Positions 1 to 11,000 of a stretch of 64,000 nucleotides of DNA are shown piece after piece. Under the pieces are notes generated by a model. The model made no database searches and was not told where the DNA came from. It worked only from the letters and a program-made list of their open reading frames with translations. The translations under genes were made by a program, and so were the position numbers. Numbering within the stretch: the stretch's first letter is position 1; each line of letters opens with the position of its first letter. Source of the stretch: Acetobacter sp. (GTDB lineage: Bacteria; Pseudomonadota; Alphaproteobacteria; Acetobacterales; Acetobacteraceae); contig NZ_JAKVME010000001.1 of assembly GCF_022483985.1 (NCBI RefSeq), positions 2,108,001 to 2,172,000 on the forward strand. Reading direction: 5' to 3'.

Positions 1-1645
<1,645 letters not shown>

Positions 1646-1690
1646 GGGAGCGGTTCCTTCCTCTGGTATCAGGCTCTGGTATCAGGGCGT
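1646..1690. repeat. Short tandem repeat upstream of the permease gene
   Basis: The sequence CTGGTATCAGG occurs twice in close tandem directly upstream of the permease start, a unit of about 13 bases. It could be a duplicated operator half or a replication slip. It lies in the gap between the ridA terminator and the permease ATG, where a promoter is expected. Confidence 0.45.
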
Positions 1691-1731
1691 GCCCGGCGAT
1701 TTTGTGTCGGAATCGTAATATTGAAAGTCAG

Positions 1732-1764
1732 AAAAATCCCGCTCGGCTCCAGACCGGCGGGATT
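1732..1764 (-). terminator. Rho-independent terminator downstream of the Rid-family gene
   Basis: On the minus strand the arm AATCCCGC with an inner CGG/CCG pairing closes onto GCGGGATT, and a run of five T follows. The hairpin starts about ten bases after the Rid-family stop codon and separates that gene from the permease. Confidence 0.75.
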
Positions 1765-1773
1765 GCAGTCAGA

Positions 1774-2181
1774 CTATTCCCGTTCGGCGATGACATCGAC
1801 CTCGATCAGCCATTCCGGTCTGGCCAGCGCCACGACCACAAGGCCGGTGAAGACCGGGAAGACACCCTTGAGGCGACGGCCGAGCACGCGATAGGTCGCC
1901 TCGCGATAACGGATATCCGTGAGATAGACCGTAACCTTGCAGATGTCCGTGAGCTTGCCGCCCGCCTCTGTCATCAGCAGCTCGATATTGTCCATCACCT
2001 TCTCGGCCTGCGCGATCGGGTCGCCCACGCCGACATTCTCGCGTGTATCGAGATCCTGCGGCACCTGACCACGCAGATAGATCGTGTTGCCCGTGATGAC
2101 GGCCTGACAGAGATCGTTGTCGAGCGCCTGCTCGGGGTAGGTGTCCTTCGTGTTGAAAGGACGGAGGCGGGTGTGGGCCAT
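1774..2181 (-). CDS. Rid (YjgF/YER057c/UK114) family protein lacking the catalytic arginine
   Basis: The 135-residue protein has the Rid fold signature: TIYLRGQVPQD near residue 32, AQAEKVMDNIELLMTEAG, and the C-terminal EVDVIA strand. RidA proteins deaminate reactive imine/enamine intermediates and use an arginine in a PxRS-type segment. Here the matching segment reads FPVFTG, so the arginine is absent. That places it with the Rid subfamilies not expected to have standard 2-imine deaminase activity. The start has a good ribosome site (GGGAGA). It sits between a permease and an aldehyde dehydrogenase, so a role in the pathway of that cluster, perhaps on a ring-opened or imine intermediate, is an inference. 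Confidence 0.85.
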   Translation of the reverse strand: MAHTRLRPFNTKDTYPEQALDNDLCQAVITGNTIYLRGQVPQDLDTRENVGVGDPIAQAEKVMDNIELLMTEAGGKLTDICKVTVYLTDIRYREATYRVLGRRLKGVFPVFTGLVVVALARPEWLIEVDVIAERE

Positions 2182-2344
2182 GGTCTGTGTCTCCCTGTGT
2201 GGGGCTGGTACTGTCCGGTCGGTGTGTCCGCACCGGAGATGATGATCCTGCGCAACGGGGACGGGCTGGTCGCTGCGGAACCACGAGAGGTTCTCAGGTT
2301 CCTGCCCGGATAATCCTGTTGCAAGTGTGAAACGAATTAGGCTT

Positions 2345-2367
2345 TCAGAAAAAGAAATTATTTCTGA
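2345..2367. promoter_or_regulatory. AT-rich inverted repeat between the Rid and aldehyde dehydrogenase genes
   Basis: TCAGAAA and TTTCTGA face each other across nine bases in the 210-base gap between the aldehyde dehydrogenase stop and the Rid start. It could be an operator for a separate promoter of the Rid gene or a weak terminator. Nothing else was recognised in this gap. Confidence 0.3.
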
Positions 2368-2391
2368 CGTTCTGCTTCAGAAAATCTGACC

Positions 2392-3873
2392 TCAGTAATG
2401 AATCCATACGGTCTTCAGCGCTGTGTATTTATCGAAGCTGTGCAGAGAGAGGTCACGACCGAAGCCGGACTGCTTCACACCTCCGAAGGGTGTCATGGCG
2501 GACAGCGCATCCACCGTGTTGACGGACACCGTCCCCACATTCAGCCGCTCCGACAGATCGAGCGCCCGGCTGACATCGCGGGTCCAGACGGAAGCCGCCA
2601 GCCCGTAGGACGTATCGTGCGCCAGACGGAGCGCCTCCTCTTCGTCACGAAAGGTCTGGATGGCGAGAACCGGACCGAAAATCTCTTCCCGCACAATCGG
2701 CGCGTCAGAAGGCGCGTCCGCAAAGACCGTGGGCTGGATGAAAGCATCCGACGCGCCGACCGTCACGCGACTGCCGCCCGCGACAAGGCGGGCCGTCTCG
2801 CGTCCCGAGGCCAGAAACTCCGCGACCCGCGCAGTGTGCCGGACATCCACCATCGCACCCATTCTGGTCTGGGGATCGAGAGGATTGCCGGGCACGATCG
2901 CCTCCGCACGCACGCGCATGCGTTCGACCATGTCGTCCGCCACACTCTCATGCACCAGCATACGGGAGTTGGCGGAGCAGACCTCGCCCTGATTGAAGAA
3001 GATGCCGAAGGCGGCCTTGTCGGCGGCGGCGTCCAGATCGGCGTCCGGGAAGATCAGGTTCGGGCTTTTCCCGCCCGTCTCCAACCAGACCTGCTTCATG
3101 TTGCTCTCACCGGCATAGCGCATGAACAGCTTGCCCACATCGGTCGAGCCGGTGAAGACGAGGCAATCCACATCCGGGTGACGTCCGAGAGCCTGTCCCA
3201 CCTCCTCGCCGAATCCCGGCACCACGTTCAGCACGCCATCCGGGAGTCCGGCCTCGCTCGCCAGTTCACCCAGACGGAGCGCCGACAGAGGCGACTGCTC
3301 GGCAGGCTTCAGAACCACCGAGTTGCCCGCCGCCAGAGCAGGCGCGAGCTTCCAGATGGCCATATCCAGAGGGAAGTTCCACGGCACGACCGCGCCGACC
3401 ACCCCTAGCGGCATACGACGGATCATCGCCACATCGCGTCCACCGGTGGGCGCAACCTCATCATACAGCTTGTCGATGGCTTCCGCGTGCCATTGGAGAA
3501 AATGGATCGAGCCCGGCACGTCCACGTTCACGGTCTCGGAAATGGGCTTTCCCATGTCAAGCGTGTCGAGCAGCGCGAACTCCTCGGCATTGTCGCGGAT
3601 GAACGCGACCAGCCGCAGCAGGACGTCCTTGCGGGCAGCGGGGGTCAGGCGGGACCAACGGCCGTCGTCGAACGCTTTGCGGGCAGCCTGCACGGCCCGG
3701 TCGATGTCCTCCACTCCTCCGCGCGCCACGTCCGTCAGAACCTCGCCGCTGGCGGGGTTGACGGTGCCGAAGCATCGACCGGAAGCAGCGGGGACGAATC
3801 GTCCGTCAATCCAGCACTGATTACGGAAGATCAGGCTGGAGGCGCGCCCCGCATAATGAGCAAGGCTCTGCAT
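2392..3873 (-). CDS. NAD(P)-dependent aldehyde dehydrogenase (PuuC/KauB-like)
   Basis: The 493-residue protein covers the full ALDH superfamily length. Visible are the cofactor-side VVPWNFPLDM (Asn near 166), FTGSTDVGK, the general base Glu in LETGGKSP (near 265) and the catalytic Cys in NQGEVCSANSR (near 299). The overall pattern resembles gamma-aminobutyraldehyde/guanidinobutyraldehyde and betaine aldehyde dehydrogenases, which oxidise amino- or guanidino-aldehydes to acids. The ATG overlaps the TGA of the upstream monooxygenase (TGATG); a GTG just before it could also serve as start. The exact aldehyde is not deducible. Pairing with a flavin monooxygenase suggests that the monooxygenase product is further oxidised. 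Confidence 0.9.
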   Translation of the reverse strand: MQSLAHYAGRASSLIFRNQCWIDGRFVPAASGRCFGTVNPASGEVLTDVARGGVEDIDRAVQAARKAFDDGRWSRLTPAARKDVLLRLVAFIRDNAEEFALLDTLDMGKPISETVNVDVPGSIHFLQWHAEAIDKLYDEVAPTGGRDVAMIRRMPLGVVGAVVPWNFPLDMAIWKLAPALAAGNSVVLKPAEQSPLSALRLGELASEAGLPDGVLNVVPGFGEEVGQALGRHPDVDCLVFTGSTDVGKLFMRYAGESNMKQVWLETGGKSPNLIFPDADLDAAADKAAFGIFFNQGEVCSANSRMLVHESVADDMVERMRVRAEAIVPGNPLDPQTRMGAMVDVRHTARVAEFLASGRETARLVAGGSRVTVGASDAFIQPTVFADAPSDAPIVREEIFGPVLAIQTFRDEEEALRLAHDTSYGLAASVWTRDVSRALDLSERLNVGTVSVNTVDALSAMTPFGGVKQSGFGRDLSLHSFDKYTALKTVWIHY

Positions 3874-5132
3874 CACGCCGCTCCGTGTCCGGGCCGGTAT
3901 GTCATGTAGCTGCGCTGCTTGGCGATATGGTCGGCGACGTATTTCGCGTCATGCCAGACGCCCCAGATGAAGGAGGAGCCCCGGCGCGTCTGCCAGGGCA
4001 GACCGAGAAAATACACGCCCGGCTCGGAGGAAACCCCGCGCTGATGGTGAGGACGACCGTTCTCGTCCAGCGCTTCCATCTTCAGCCAGCTATAATCCAC
4101 ACCGAAACCCGTCGCCCAGATGATGGTGGTGATCCCCGCTTCCTTCAGATCCAGTTCGAGCAGGGGATGCTTCACGCACTCCGGCTCCGGGAGGAAATCG
4201 CGGGCGGAGGGTTCTTCAGGCAGATCCAGACCGTTGCGGGTGACATAGGCGTCCGCCTCTCCGAGCAGGGAGAGGTAGTTGGCGTCGCCTTTCGCGATGT
4301 TTTCGGCGAGATCAGGCGCAAAGGTCAGTCTGTCGTCCACGAAATTTTCGGTGCGCCCGAGCAGGGTCATGCCTTCCGCGGCGAAACGGCGGAAATCGAC
4401 GGTATGACCACCATTCGCACCGCTGACGGCGATGGTCGTGTGTTCCACGCCCGGCGTCGCCTCGGCATCCCACTTGTTCAGCACGCCAAGCCACCACACG
4501 AAATCGCGTCCGCGATAGCTGCGGGGCGGACGGTCATGCGGCCCCACCGAGAGATAGACCTTACGGCCCTTACGCATCAGTTCTTCGGCAATCTGCGCGC
4601 CGGACGATCCGGCTCCGATGACCAGAACAGCGCCGTCAGGAAGCTGGTCGGGGTTGCGATATGCCGCCGAGTGAATCTGGCTGAGACCGGCCGTCTCCGG
4701 CACCACGGACGGAATGACCGGAATCTGGAAAGGGCCGGTCGCAGCAACGACACATTCGGCTTCGATTGCGCCTTCGGACGTGTCGATGTGAAAACCGGTC
4801 TGCCCCTGCCTGCGACGCACCTCCCTGACATCCACGCCACAGCGGATCGGCGCTTCGATCATGTCGGCATAGGCCGCGAGGTAATCGGCGACCCTTTCCT
4901 TCGGTGCGAAATCGTCCGGACCGTCCTTGGGAAACAGCATTCCCGGGAAACGGTCATGCCACGCCGGTCCATTGGCGACGAGGGAATCCCAGCGGCAGCT
5001 CCGCCAACGCTCGGCCACGCGGTTCCGTTCCAGAACGATATGCGGGATGCCGTAGGAGCGCAGGTGTTCACTCATGGCGATACCGGCCTGCCCGGCTCCA
5101 ACCACGACAACTTCGGTTTTTTCGACAGACAT
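3873..5132 (-). CDS. Flavin-containing monooxygenase (FAD/NADPH)
   Basis: This 419-residue flavoprotein begins with the FAD motif VVVVGAGQAGIAMSEHL. A second nucleotide-binding motif for NADPH, VLVIGAGSSGAQIAEEL, lies near residue 170. Near residue 340, WATGFGVDYSWL is the conserved ATG(F) segment of group B monooxygenases. These enzymes oxygenate nitrogen, sulfur or carbonyl carbon of small substrates. A strong ribosome site (AGGAGG) precedes the ATG. The stop codon overlaps the aldehyde dehydrogenase start, so the two are made together. A 113-base gap separates it from the upstream DUF1028 gene. The substrate is unknown; the neighbours point to a nitrogen-containing compound. Confidence 0.88.
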   Translation of the reverse strand: MSVEKTEVVVVGAGQAGIAMSEHLRSYGIPHIVLERNRVAERWRSCRWDSLVANGPAWHDRFPGMLFPKDGPDDFAPKERVADYLAAYADMIEAPIRCGVDVREVRRRQGQTGFHIDTSEGAIEAECVVAATGPFQIPVIPSVVPETAGLSQIHSAAYRNPDQLPDGAVLVIGAGSSGAQIAEELMRKGRKVYLSVGPHDRPPRSYRGRDFVWWLGVLNKWDAEATPGVEHTTIAVSGANGGHTVDFRRFAAEGMTLLGRTENFVDDRLTFAPDLAENIAKGDANYLSLLGEADAYVTRNGLDLPEEPSARDFLPEPECVKHPLLELDLKEAGITTIIWATGFGVDYSWLKMEALDENGRPHHQRGVSSEPGVYFLGLPWQTRRGSSFIWGVWHDAKYVADHIAKQRSYMTYRPGHGAA

Positions 5133-5245
5133 GGCTGCCTCCTTCCTTCCCGGTCATACCCGGGCATGACACAACAATACGATATCGAAACAAATAGACG
5201 TGAAAGATGACGCGCCCGCCCAAGGGCTTTCAGAAGACGAAACGG

Positions 5246-5923
5246 TTATTCGTCGCCGGGCACGCCATAAGACGGGGCCGCTTCAGGGTTGAGGCAGCGG
5301 GTGACGTAATCGTGCATCTGCGGCTTCCAGACACTCCACAGCGACGCCAGACGTCCGATGGGATCGTCCTCCCAGTCCACCCGGAGGTCGGCCAGAGGCC
5401 ACGCCTCCCGGTCAACCAACAGCATGCCCGCAGACCGGACCGGACCAGCTTCTCCGCCTGCATGGAGACCCGCCTGCATGGCCAGCATGACTCGTTCTCC
5501 GAGTTCAATCTCCGGCCCCGCCTCCTCAAAGCTGCGCACGATGGTTGCCGGCACGTCCGGAGAAGCCAGAAGATTGCCTGCGGACACCACATTGAGCCCT
5601 TCGGCGCTTGCGTTGATCCCGAGGGATTTCTCCCCGGACCACAGGGCCGTCCGGCCCTCCCGGTCGATCAGGGTCATCTGGCGAAAGGCGGGGAAAGTAC
5701 ACGTGCGGGCGATGATGTCTCGGGCTTCGCCAGCGGACGCGCCAGCCTGCATCAGGTCAAGCGCCCACGGACCAAGGCGCGGATCGGTTACGTTCTGCGT
5801 GGTGACGGCTCCCACACCGGCTCTCGCAAAGGCGCAGCGGGCCGCCACGGCAGGAGAGGATGAGGATACGGCGACCGCGAACTGGCCGGTACGGGAACAA
5901 CGCGCGACGAGGGAAAAGGTCAT
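5246..5923 (-). CDS. DUF1028 family protein (Ntn-hydrolase-like)
   Basis: The 225-residue protein starts MTFSLVARC and carries GVGAVTTQN and the later SAGNLL segment, the pattern of DUF1028. This family has been placed with N-terminal-nucleophile hydrolases, with Thr2 as the potential nucleophile after Met removal; that role is inferred. DUF1028 proteins often sit in catabolic clusters with Rid proteins and amidases. Here it is the first gene of the left-hand minus-strand cluster, with a 292-base intergenic region upstream that should hold the promoter. An amide or peptide-like intermediate is a reasonable guess for the substrate, but nothing in the sequence proves it. Confidence 0.8.
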   Translation of the reverse strand: MTFSLVARCSRTGQFAVAVSSSSPAVAARCAFARAGVGAVTTQNVTDPRLGPWALDLMQAGASAGEARDIIARTCTFPAFRQMTLIDREGRTALWSGEKSLGINASAEGLNVVSAGNLLASPDVPATIVRSFEEAGPEIELGERVMLAMQAGLHAGGEAGPVRSAGMLLVDREAWPLADLRVDWEDDPIGRLASLWSVWKPQMHDYVTRCLNPEAAPSYGVPGDE

Positions 5924-6145
5924 GGCTTCGATGTCTCTCCGCAGGAAAATCCTGTCAGCCAGAAGATGAATTCTGACTATGTAGAGAGGCTATCATCCTT
6001 GTTCTGACACCGTAACAAGGACTTTCCGAGGCGCTGCTTCTGTTTTTCTGAGCTTTATCTTACTTGAGGATCAGAGAAACGGACATTCAGGGTGACAGAG
6101 CCCATCAGCGCCACGCAATCCGCCATCCCGTCACTGCAAACACAA

Positions 6146-6176
6146 AGGGGCGGCCCGTTACCACGAGCCTGCCCCT
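6146..6176 (-). terminator. Hairpin terminator of the carboxylase/allophanate hydrolase operon
   Basis: On the minus strand AGGGGC pairs with GCCCCT, with further GGC/GCC pairing inside, and the hairpin is followed by TTTGTGTTT. It lies about 40 bases after the allophanate hydrolase stop and is the natural end of the operon. Confidence 0.65.
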
Positions 6177-6183
6177 GCAACAT

Positions 6184-6198
6184 CCCCCCCCCCCCCCC
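6184..6198. repeat. Homopolymer run of 15 C (15 G on the transcribed strand)
   Basis: An uninterrupted run of 15 C lies about 17 bases beyond the allophanate hydrolase stop codon, just before the terminator hairpin. Such tracts are prone to slippage and to sequencing or assembly error. It is outside any gene, so a length change would not shift a reading frame. Confidence 0.9.
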
Positions 6199-6215
6199 TG
6201 CTCTGCCGGAAGTGT

Positions 6216-8015
6216 TTACTTCTTCATGTAACAACGCCAGCCACCCGTCGCGGTGATATCCGTGCCACTCCGGGCGACAGCTTCACTGCACAGAAAGCCA
6301 CAGACTTCCTTGCCATTGGCCAGCGTGAGACGCCCGATGGACATGGGCTGCGGAACCGAAGCGACAAATCGTCCGAAACCTGCGGTATCCAGTTCATAGA
6401 CTTCGACTTCCAGACCTTCGCCCGTGAAACCACGTTCACGCACAAGGCCCGGCTTTGGCGGCGTTGCGTCAGGCAGGGCAAAAAGCCTGTAATCAGGCGC
6501 TGTACGCGTCGTTTCCCGCAGAACGGCGTTCTCCTGCTCAAGCTGCCAGTGCAGGGGGAAACCTTTCAGATGCGCTCCCACGACAGCCAGAAGCACCCGG
6601 CCGGAGGATGAGCCGCCCCGTTCTGCAAAAGATTCCGGCTTTTCACTGCGCGCAGCACCGATGGCTTCACCCAGAGCCTCATGAAAACGCCCCGCCAGAG
6701 CAGCCAGATCCTCATCGGTGAAAGCTGGCCCGACAAATGTCACGCCAAAGGGCAGGCCATCGGGGGCAAAACCGGCGGGCACGGCGCAGGCGGCCATATC
6801 AAGCAGATTGACGAAATTGGTGTAGGCGCCAAGCAGACTGTTCGCGGCGATAGGCTGCTCGATGACCTCCTGCTTCGTGACGATACGGGGCGCGGTCGGC
6901 AACAGCATGACATCGAAATCATTCCACATCCGCTGCGCAACCTGCTGCAACGCATGCTGGCGATAAATCCCGTCGAACACATCTGTAGCGGAATAGTTTA
7001 CCGCTCCGTCGAGGATCACCCCGACAGTCGGGTCCATGTCCTTACGATTTGAGTGATAAAAATCCTTTATTGCCGCAAGACGTTCCACAACGAAGGGACC
7101 GCTGTAGAGCAGGGCCGCCGTTTCCTTCAGAGGCGCGAAATCCAGTTCGACAGGTGTTCCGCCAAGCTGCTCAAGGCGCTGTATGGCCTGTTCATAGAGA
7201 GCGGCATTGGCTTCGTTGCCGTCAAAAAAGCGATCTTCTGCCGACAGAACTGCAAAGCGGAACGTCGCAAGCGGCAGCGAATGTGGCGAAAGGGTCCGCG
7301 AAAACGGTGCACGGGCATCCGCAGCGCCCGCAATCCGTTCGACCTCCCATGCATCGGCGGTCGATCCGGCAAAAACCGAAATACAGTCAAGGGATTCGCA
7401 GGCAGGAACGAGCCCCCGCGTGCTGAGAACACCTCTCGACGGCTTGAGACCGACGATGTTGTTGAAGGCTGCCGGGACGCGACCTGATCCTGCCGTATCC
7501 GTTCCCAGAGAAAACGACACGAGCCCGGCGGCCACAGCCACAGCAGAGCCGGAGCTTGAACCACCCGAGACATAATCCGCGTTAAACACACAATGCGGCT
7601 GGCCATAGGGCGAGCGCATTCCCACAAGACCTGTCGCGAACTGATCAAGATTGGTCTTGCCGATGACAATGGCTCCGGCTGCTTCCAGCCGCTTGATCAC
7701 TTCGGCGCTTTCGCTCGGTTCATAGGCAAAAGCCGGACACGCTGCCGTCGTCGGCAGACCGGCGACATCGATATTATCCTTTACTGCAAACGGAATACCG
7801 TAAAGCGGCAGGTCATCCGCAGACAGCTTTTCCAGCTCGGCAGCACGGGCCAGAAGCTGCTCTGTTGGAACACGGCTGATCCAGACCGCCGAATCCTTGG
7901 CGGCATAAGCCTCAATGCGCGCAGAAACTTCACGCACGATCTCTGTAGGCGTCAGCGTTCCGGCGCGACAGGCGGAAAGCAGGGGTGCTATCTGCAACAT
8001 GTTTGGCAAGGTCAT
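6216..8015 (-). CDS. atzF: Allophanate hydrolase
   Basis: The 599-residue enzyme belongs to the amidase signature family and hydrolyses allophanate (urea-1-carboxylate) to ammonia and CO2. The Ser-cisSer-Lys triad is visible: Lys79 in PFAVKDNID, the cis-Ser in GGSSSGS near 153-155, and the nucleophile Ser177 in GTDTAGSGRVPA. The C-terminal 150 or so residues form the extra domain found in full-length AtzF, ending in a gamma-glutamylcyclotransferase-like segment. It is the last gene of the eight-gene operon, 41 bases after the carboxylase. It performs the final step of the pathway, and a terminator hairpin follows. Confidence 0.93.
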   Translation of the reverse strand: MTLPNMLQIAPLLSACRAGTLTPTEIVREVSARIEAYAAKDSAVWISRVPTEQLLARAAELEKLSADDLPLYGIPFAVKDNIDVAGLPTTAACPAFAYEPSESAEVIKRLEAAGAIVIGKTNLDQFATGLVGMRSPYGQPHCVFNADYVSGGSSSGSAVAVAAGLVSFSLGTDTAGSGRVPAAFNNIVGLKPSRGVLSTRGLVPACESLDCISVFAGSTADAWEVERIAGAADARAPFSRTLSPHSLPLATFRFAVLSAEDRFFDGNEANAALYEQAIQRLEQLGGTPVELDFAPLKETAALLYSGPFVVERLAAIKDFYHSNRKDMDPTVGVILDGAVNYSATDVFDGIYRQHALQQVAQRMWNDFDVMLLPTAPRIVTKQEVIEQPIAANSLLGAYTNFVNLLDMAACAVPAGFAPDGLPFGVTFVGPAFTDEDLAALAGRFHEALGEAIGAARSEKPESFAERGGSSSGRVLLAVVGAHLKGFPLHWQLEQENAVLRETTRTAPDYRLFALPDATPPKPGLVRERGFTGEGLEVEVYELDTAGFGRFVASVPQPMSIGRLTLANGKEVCGFLCSEAVARSGTDITATGGWRCYMKK

Positions 8016-8056
8016 GATGTTTTCCTGTTCTGTCAGCGTCGGATTGTTCGTGAATG

Positions 8057-11000
8057 TCAGTCTGTGCGCACAACCATGATGCGTTCGCCGCCCCGCACTT
8101 CCCGTCCCTTGCGGCAGAGAATATCCGTGACGATACCGGTTGCAGGCGAGACGATCTTCATCTCGGTCTTCATGGATTCAATGATGGCGACGGTGTCTCC
8201 CACTTTCACAGAATCACCCACATTGACGGGAAGCTGCCACACGCTGCCGGGCACCGGGCTGTCCACGCCCATGTGGCCTTCGGGGAGAAGGGATTCATCC
8301 GCCTGATTATCGTTCGTCTCTTCCTCGAATGTGTCGAGACCATTCGCAATCCAGTCCTGACGCTCGGCTTCGAAGGCGGCCTGCTGTCGGCTCCGGGCGG
8401 CTTCAATCTCGTCCCTGTTGGCGTCGAGAAAGGCGCGATACTCCCGCAGACTGAACTGCGTCTCTTCGATCTTCACGGAGAAGCGACCATATGGGAAAGC
8501 GGCACGCGCCTCCATCAGCTCATCGTGCGAGACGGGGTAGAAACGGATCTGATCGAAAAACCTGAGAAGCCACGGTGTACCTTCATGGAACACATCCGTT
8601 GTCCGCCATGTGTTCCAGACCTGTGTGGTGCGGCCAAAAAGCTGATAACCGCCTGGCCCTTCCATCCCGTAGATGCACATATAGCTGCCGCCAATGCCCA
8701 CCACATTATCAGGCGTCCATGTGCGGGCCGGATTGTATTTGGTCGTCACCAGCCGATGACGCGGGTCTATCGGAGTGGCGACAGGCGCGCCGAGATAGAC
8801 ATCGCCCAGCCCCAGAACGAGATAGGAGGCGTCAAAGATAATGTTTTTGACTGCATCAATCGAAGACAGTCCGTTGATGCGACGGATGAACTCGATATTG
8901 GACGGGCACCATGGCGCGTTGGGACGCACAAGTTCCTGATAACGCTGCATGGCTAGACGCGCCTGCTCGTCATCCCATGAGACGGGGAGATGCACGATAC
9001 GGCTGGGCACCACGATATCATCGTCGCCTGATGGAAGCGCCTGCTCGATACCGTGCAGGGTTTCCAGAAGTGCGGACAGACTGATGACATCAGGATTGTA
9101 ATGAACCTGAAGCGACCGGATGCCGGGCGTCAGGTCAATAATACCGTCAACAGCTTCGCCTTTCAGACGCTCCAGCACAAGCTGGGCACGCAGACGCAGC
9201 GTCACATCCAGTTCCGGTGGACCGAATTCGAGCAGCAGATAGCTGTCGCCCGCACGACGATACACGACCGGAATTTCACCTTCCGAACGAAACAGGATGG
9301 GACTGTCACCCGTCACCGAAGCTGTCAGGAATGGCAGATTCAGCGGCTCAGGCTGCACGCGACGGAAGCGCACCTTGTCGCCCGGATGGAGCTGCCCCAT
9401 CTTCCACAGCTCATCGCGGGTGAGCACGGCCGGGCAGACAAAACCGCCCAGACTTGGGCCATCAGGCCCCAGCAGGATCGGCATGTCACCAGTAAAGTCG
9501 ATGGCGCCGATGGCGTAGGCATTATCGTGAATGTTGGAAGGATGCAGCCCAGCCTCGCCGCCGTCCGTGCGCGCCCAGCGTGGCTTCGGTCCGATCAGGC
9601 GGACGCCCGTACGGGCGCTGTTGAAGTGAACCTCGTATTCACTGGAAAACAGCTCGGCGATATCCTCGTCACGGAAGAAATCCGGTGCGCCATGCGGGCC
9701 GTACAGCACACCCAATTCCCATGTCTGCGTCAGCGCCGGACGGTCTTCGACTGGAATGGTGATGGTCGGAGGAGCATTCGTCAGCGGCGCAGCAAGTCTC
9801 AGAACATCACCGGTACGCAACTGTCCGGTCGCATGACCACCGAACTGACCGAGCATGAAGGTTGAGCGCGATCCGAGATAAAGCGGCGCATCAATGCCAC
9901 CCCGGATGGCAAGATAGGTGCGATGCCCTGCCCCCTTGATCTGACCCAGTGACAGAACCTGTCCGGCCTGCACCTCGATCGGCTCCCAGTAAGGAATTTC
10001 CACTCCATCCAGTGTGGCAGGCATAAATGCCCCGGCAAGACCTATGGTGGCAGGAGCGTTGAAACGGAGGACCGGACCAGAAACCGTGAATTCCAGAGCA
10101 GCCACACCCTCGGCATTGCCGACAATGCGATTGGCCAGACGGAAACTGCGATCGTCCATCGGACCATTGGGGGGCACGCCCACATCCCAGTAGCCGATCC
10201 GTCCCGGCCAATCCTGCACTGTGGACTGAAGGCCCGGCGCAATGACTTCGATTGTCGTTGGCGTGTAGGCAAAACTGTTGAGCAGACCAGTAAAAACCTC
10301 ACCGGCCAGCACGGCAGGCGCTCCAGTAATGGCGCGCAGATAATCGAGATTGCTTTCCAGACCACCGATACGCGTCGCCGTCAGCGCTTCGTTCAGATTG
10401 TGGAAGGCTTCTTCTCGTGTAGCGCCCCGTGCGATGACCTTGACCAGCATCGGGTCATAATAGGGCGTCACTTCCGTACCGGTCTCGATCCATCCATCCA
10501 CCCGCACGTTCTCCGGGAAATGGACCTCAGTCAGACGTCCCGTGGACGGACGGAAGTTTTCCGCCGGGTTCTCGGCATACACGCGCGCTTCCACAGCTGC
10601 GCCCTGCGGAATCAGGCTGTCCTGTGACGGCAGAACCAGACTGCCAGCCGCCTGACGGACCATCCACTCCACGAGGTCGATCCCGAATACTTCTTCGGTG
10701 ACGCAGTGTTCGACCTGAAGACGTGTATTCACCTCAAGAAAATAGAATTCACCGCTTTCGGTATCATAGATGAATTCCACGGTGCCCGCAGACTCATACG
10801 CGACTGCGGAGCACAGGGCGCGGGCCGCCTCACGCAGTCCCTTGCGTGTCGCCTCTGACAGGCTGGGAGCCGGTGTTTCCTCAATGACTTTCTGGTTGCG
10901 GCGCTGAAGCGAGCAGTCACGTTCACCCAGCGTAAGAATGTTGCCTTTGCCGTCACCGAATATCTGCACCTCGACATGGCGTGCGAAGGCAATGAACTTT

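Larger units (their letters stand above)
5924..6215. other. Intergenic region with promoter for the DUF1028 cluster
   Basis: This 292-base gap separates the 3' end of the allophanate hydrolase gene from the start of the DUF1028 gene, both on the minus strand. It contains the terminator of the upstream operon, a run of 15 C, and an AT-richer part near 5950-6060 where the DUF1028 promoter must lie. No convincing -35/-10 pair or coding sequence was recognised. Confidence 0.5.
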
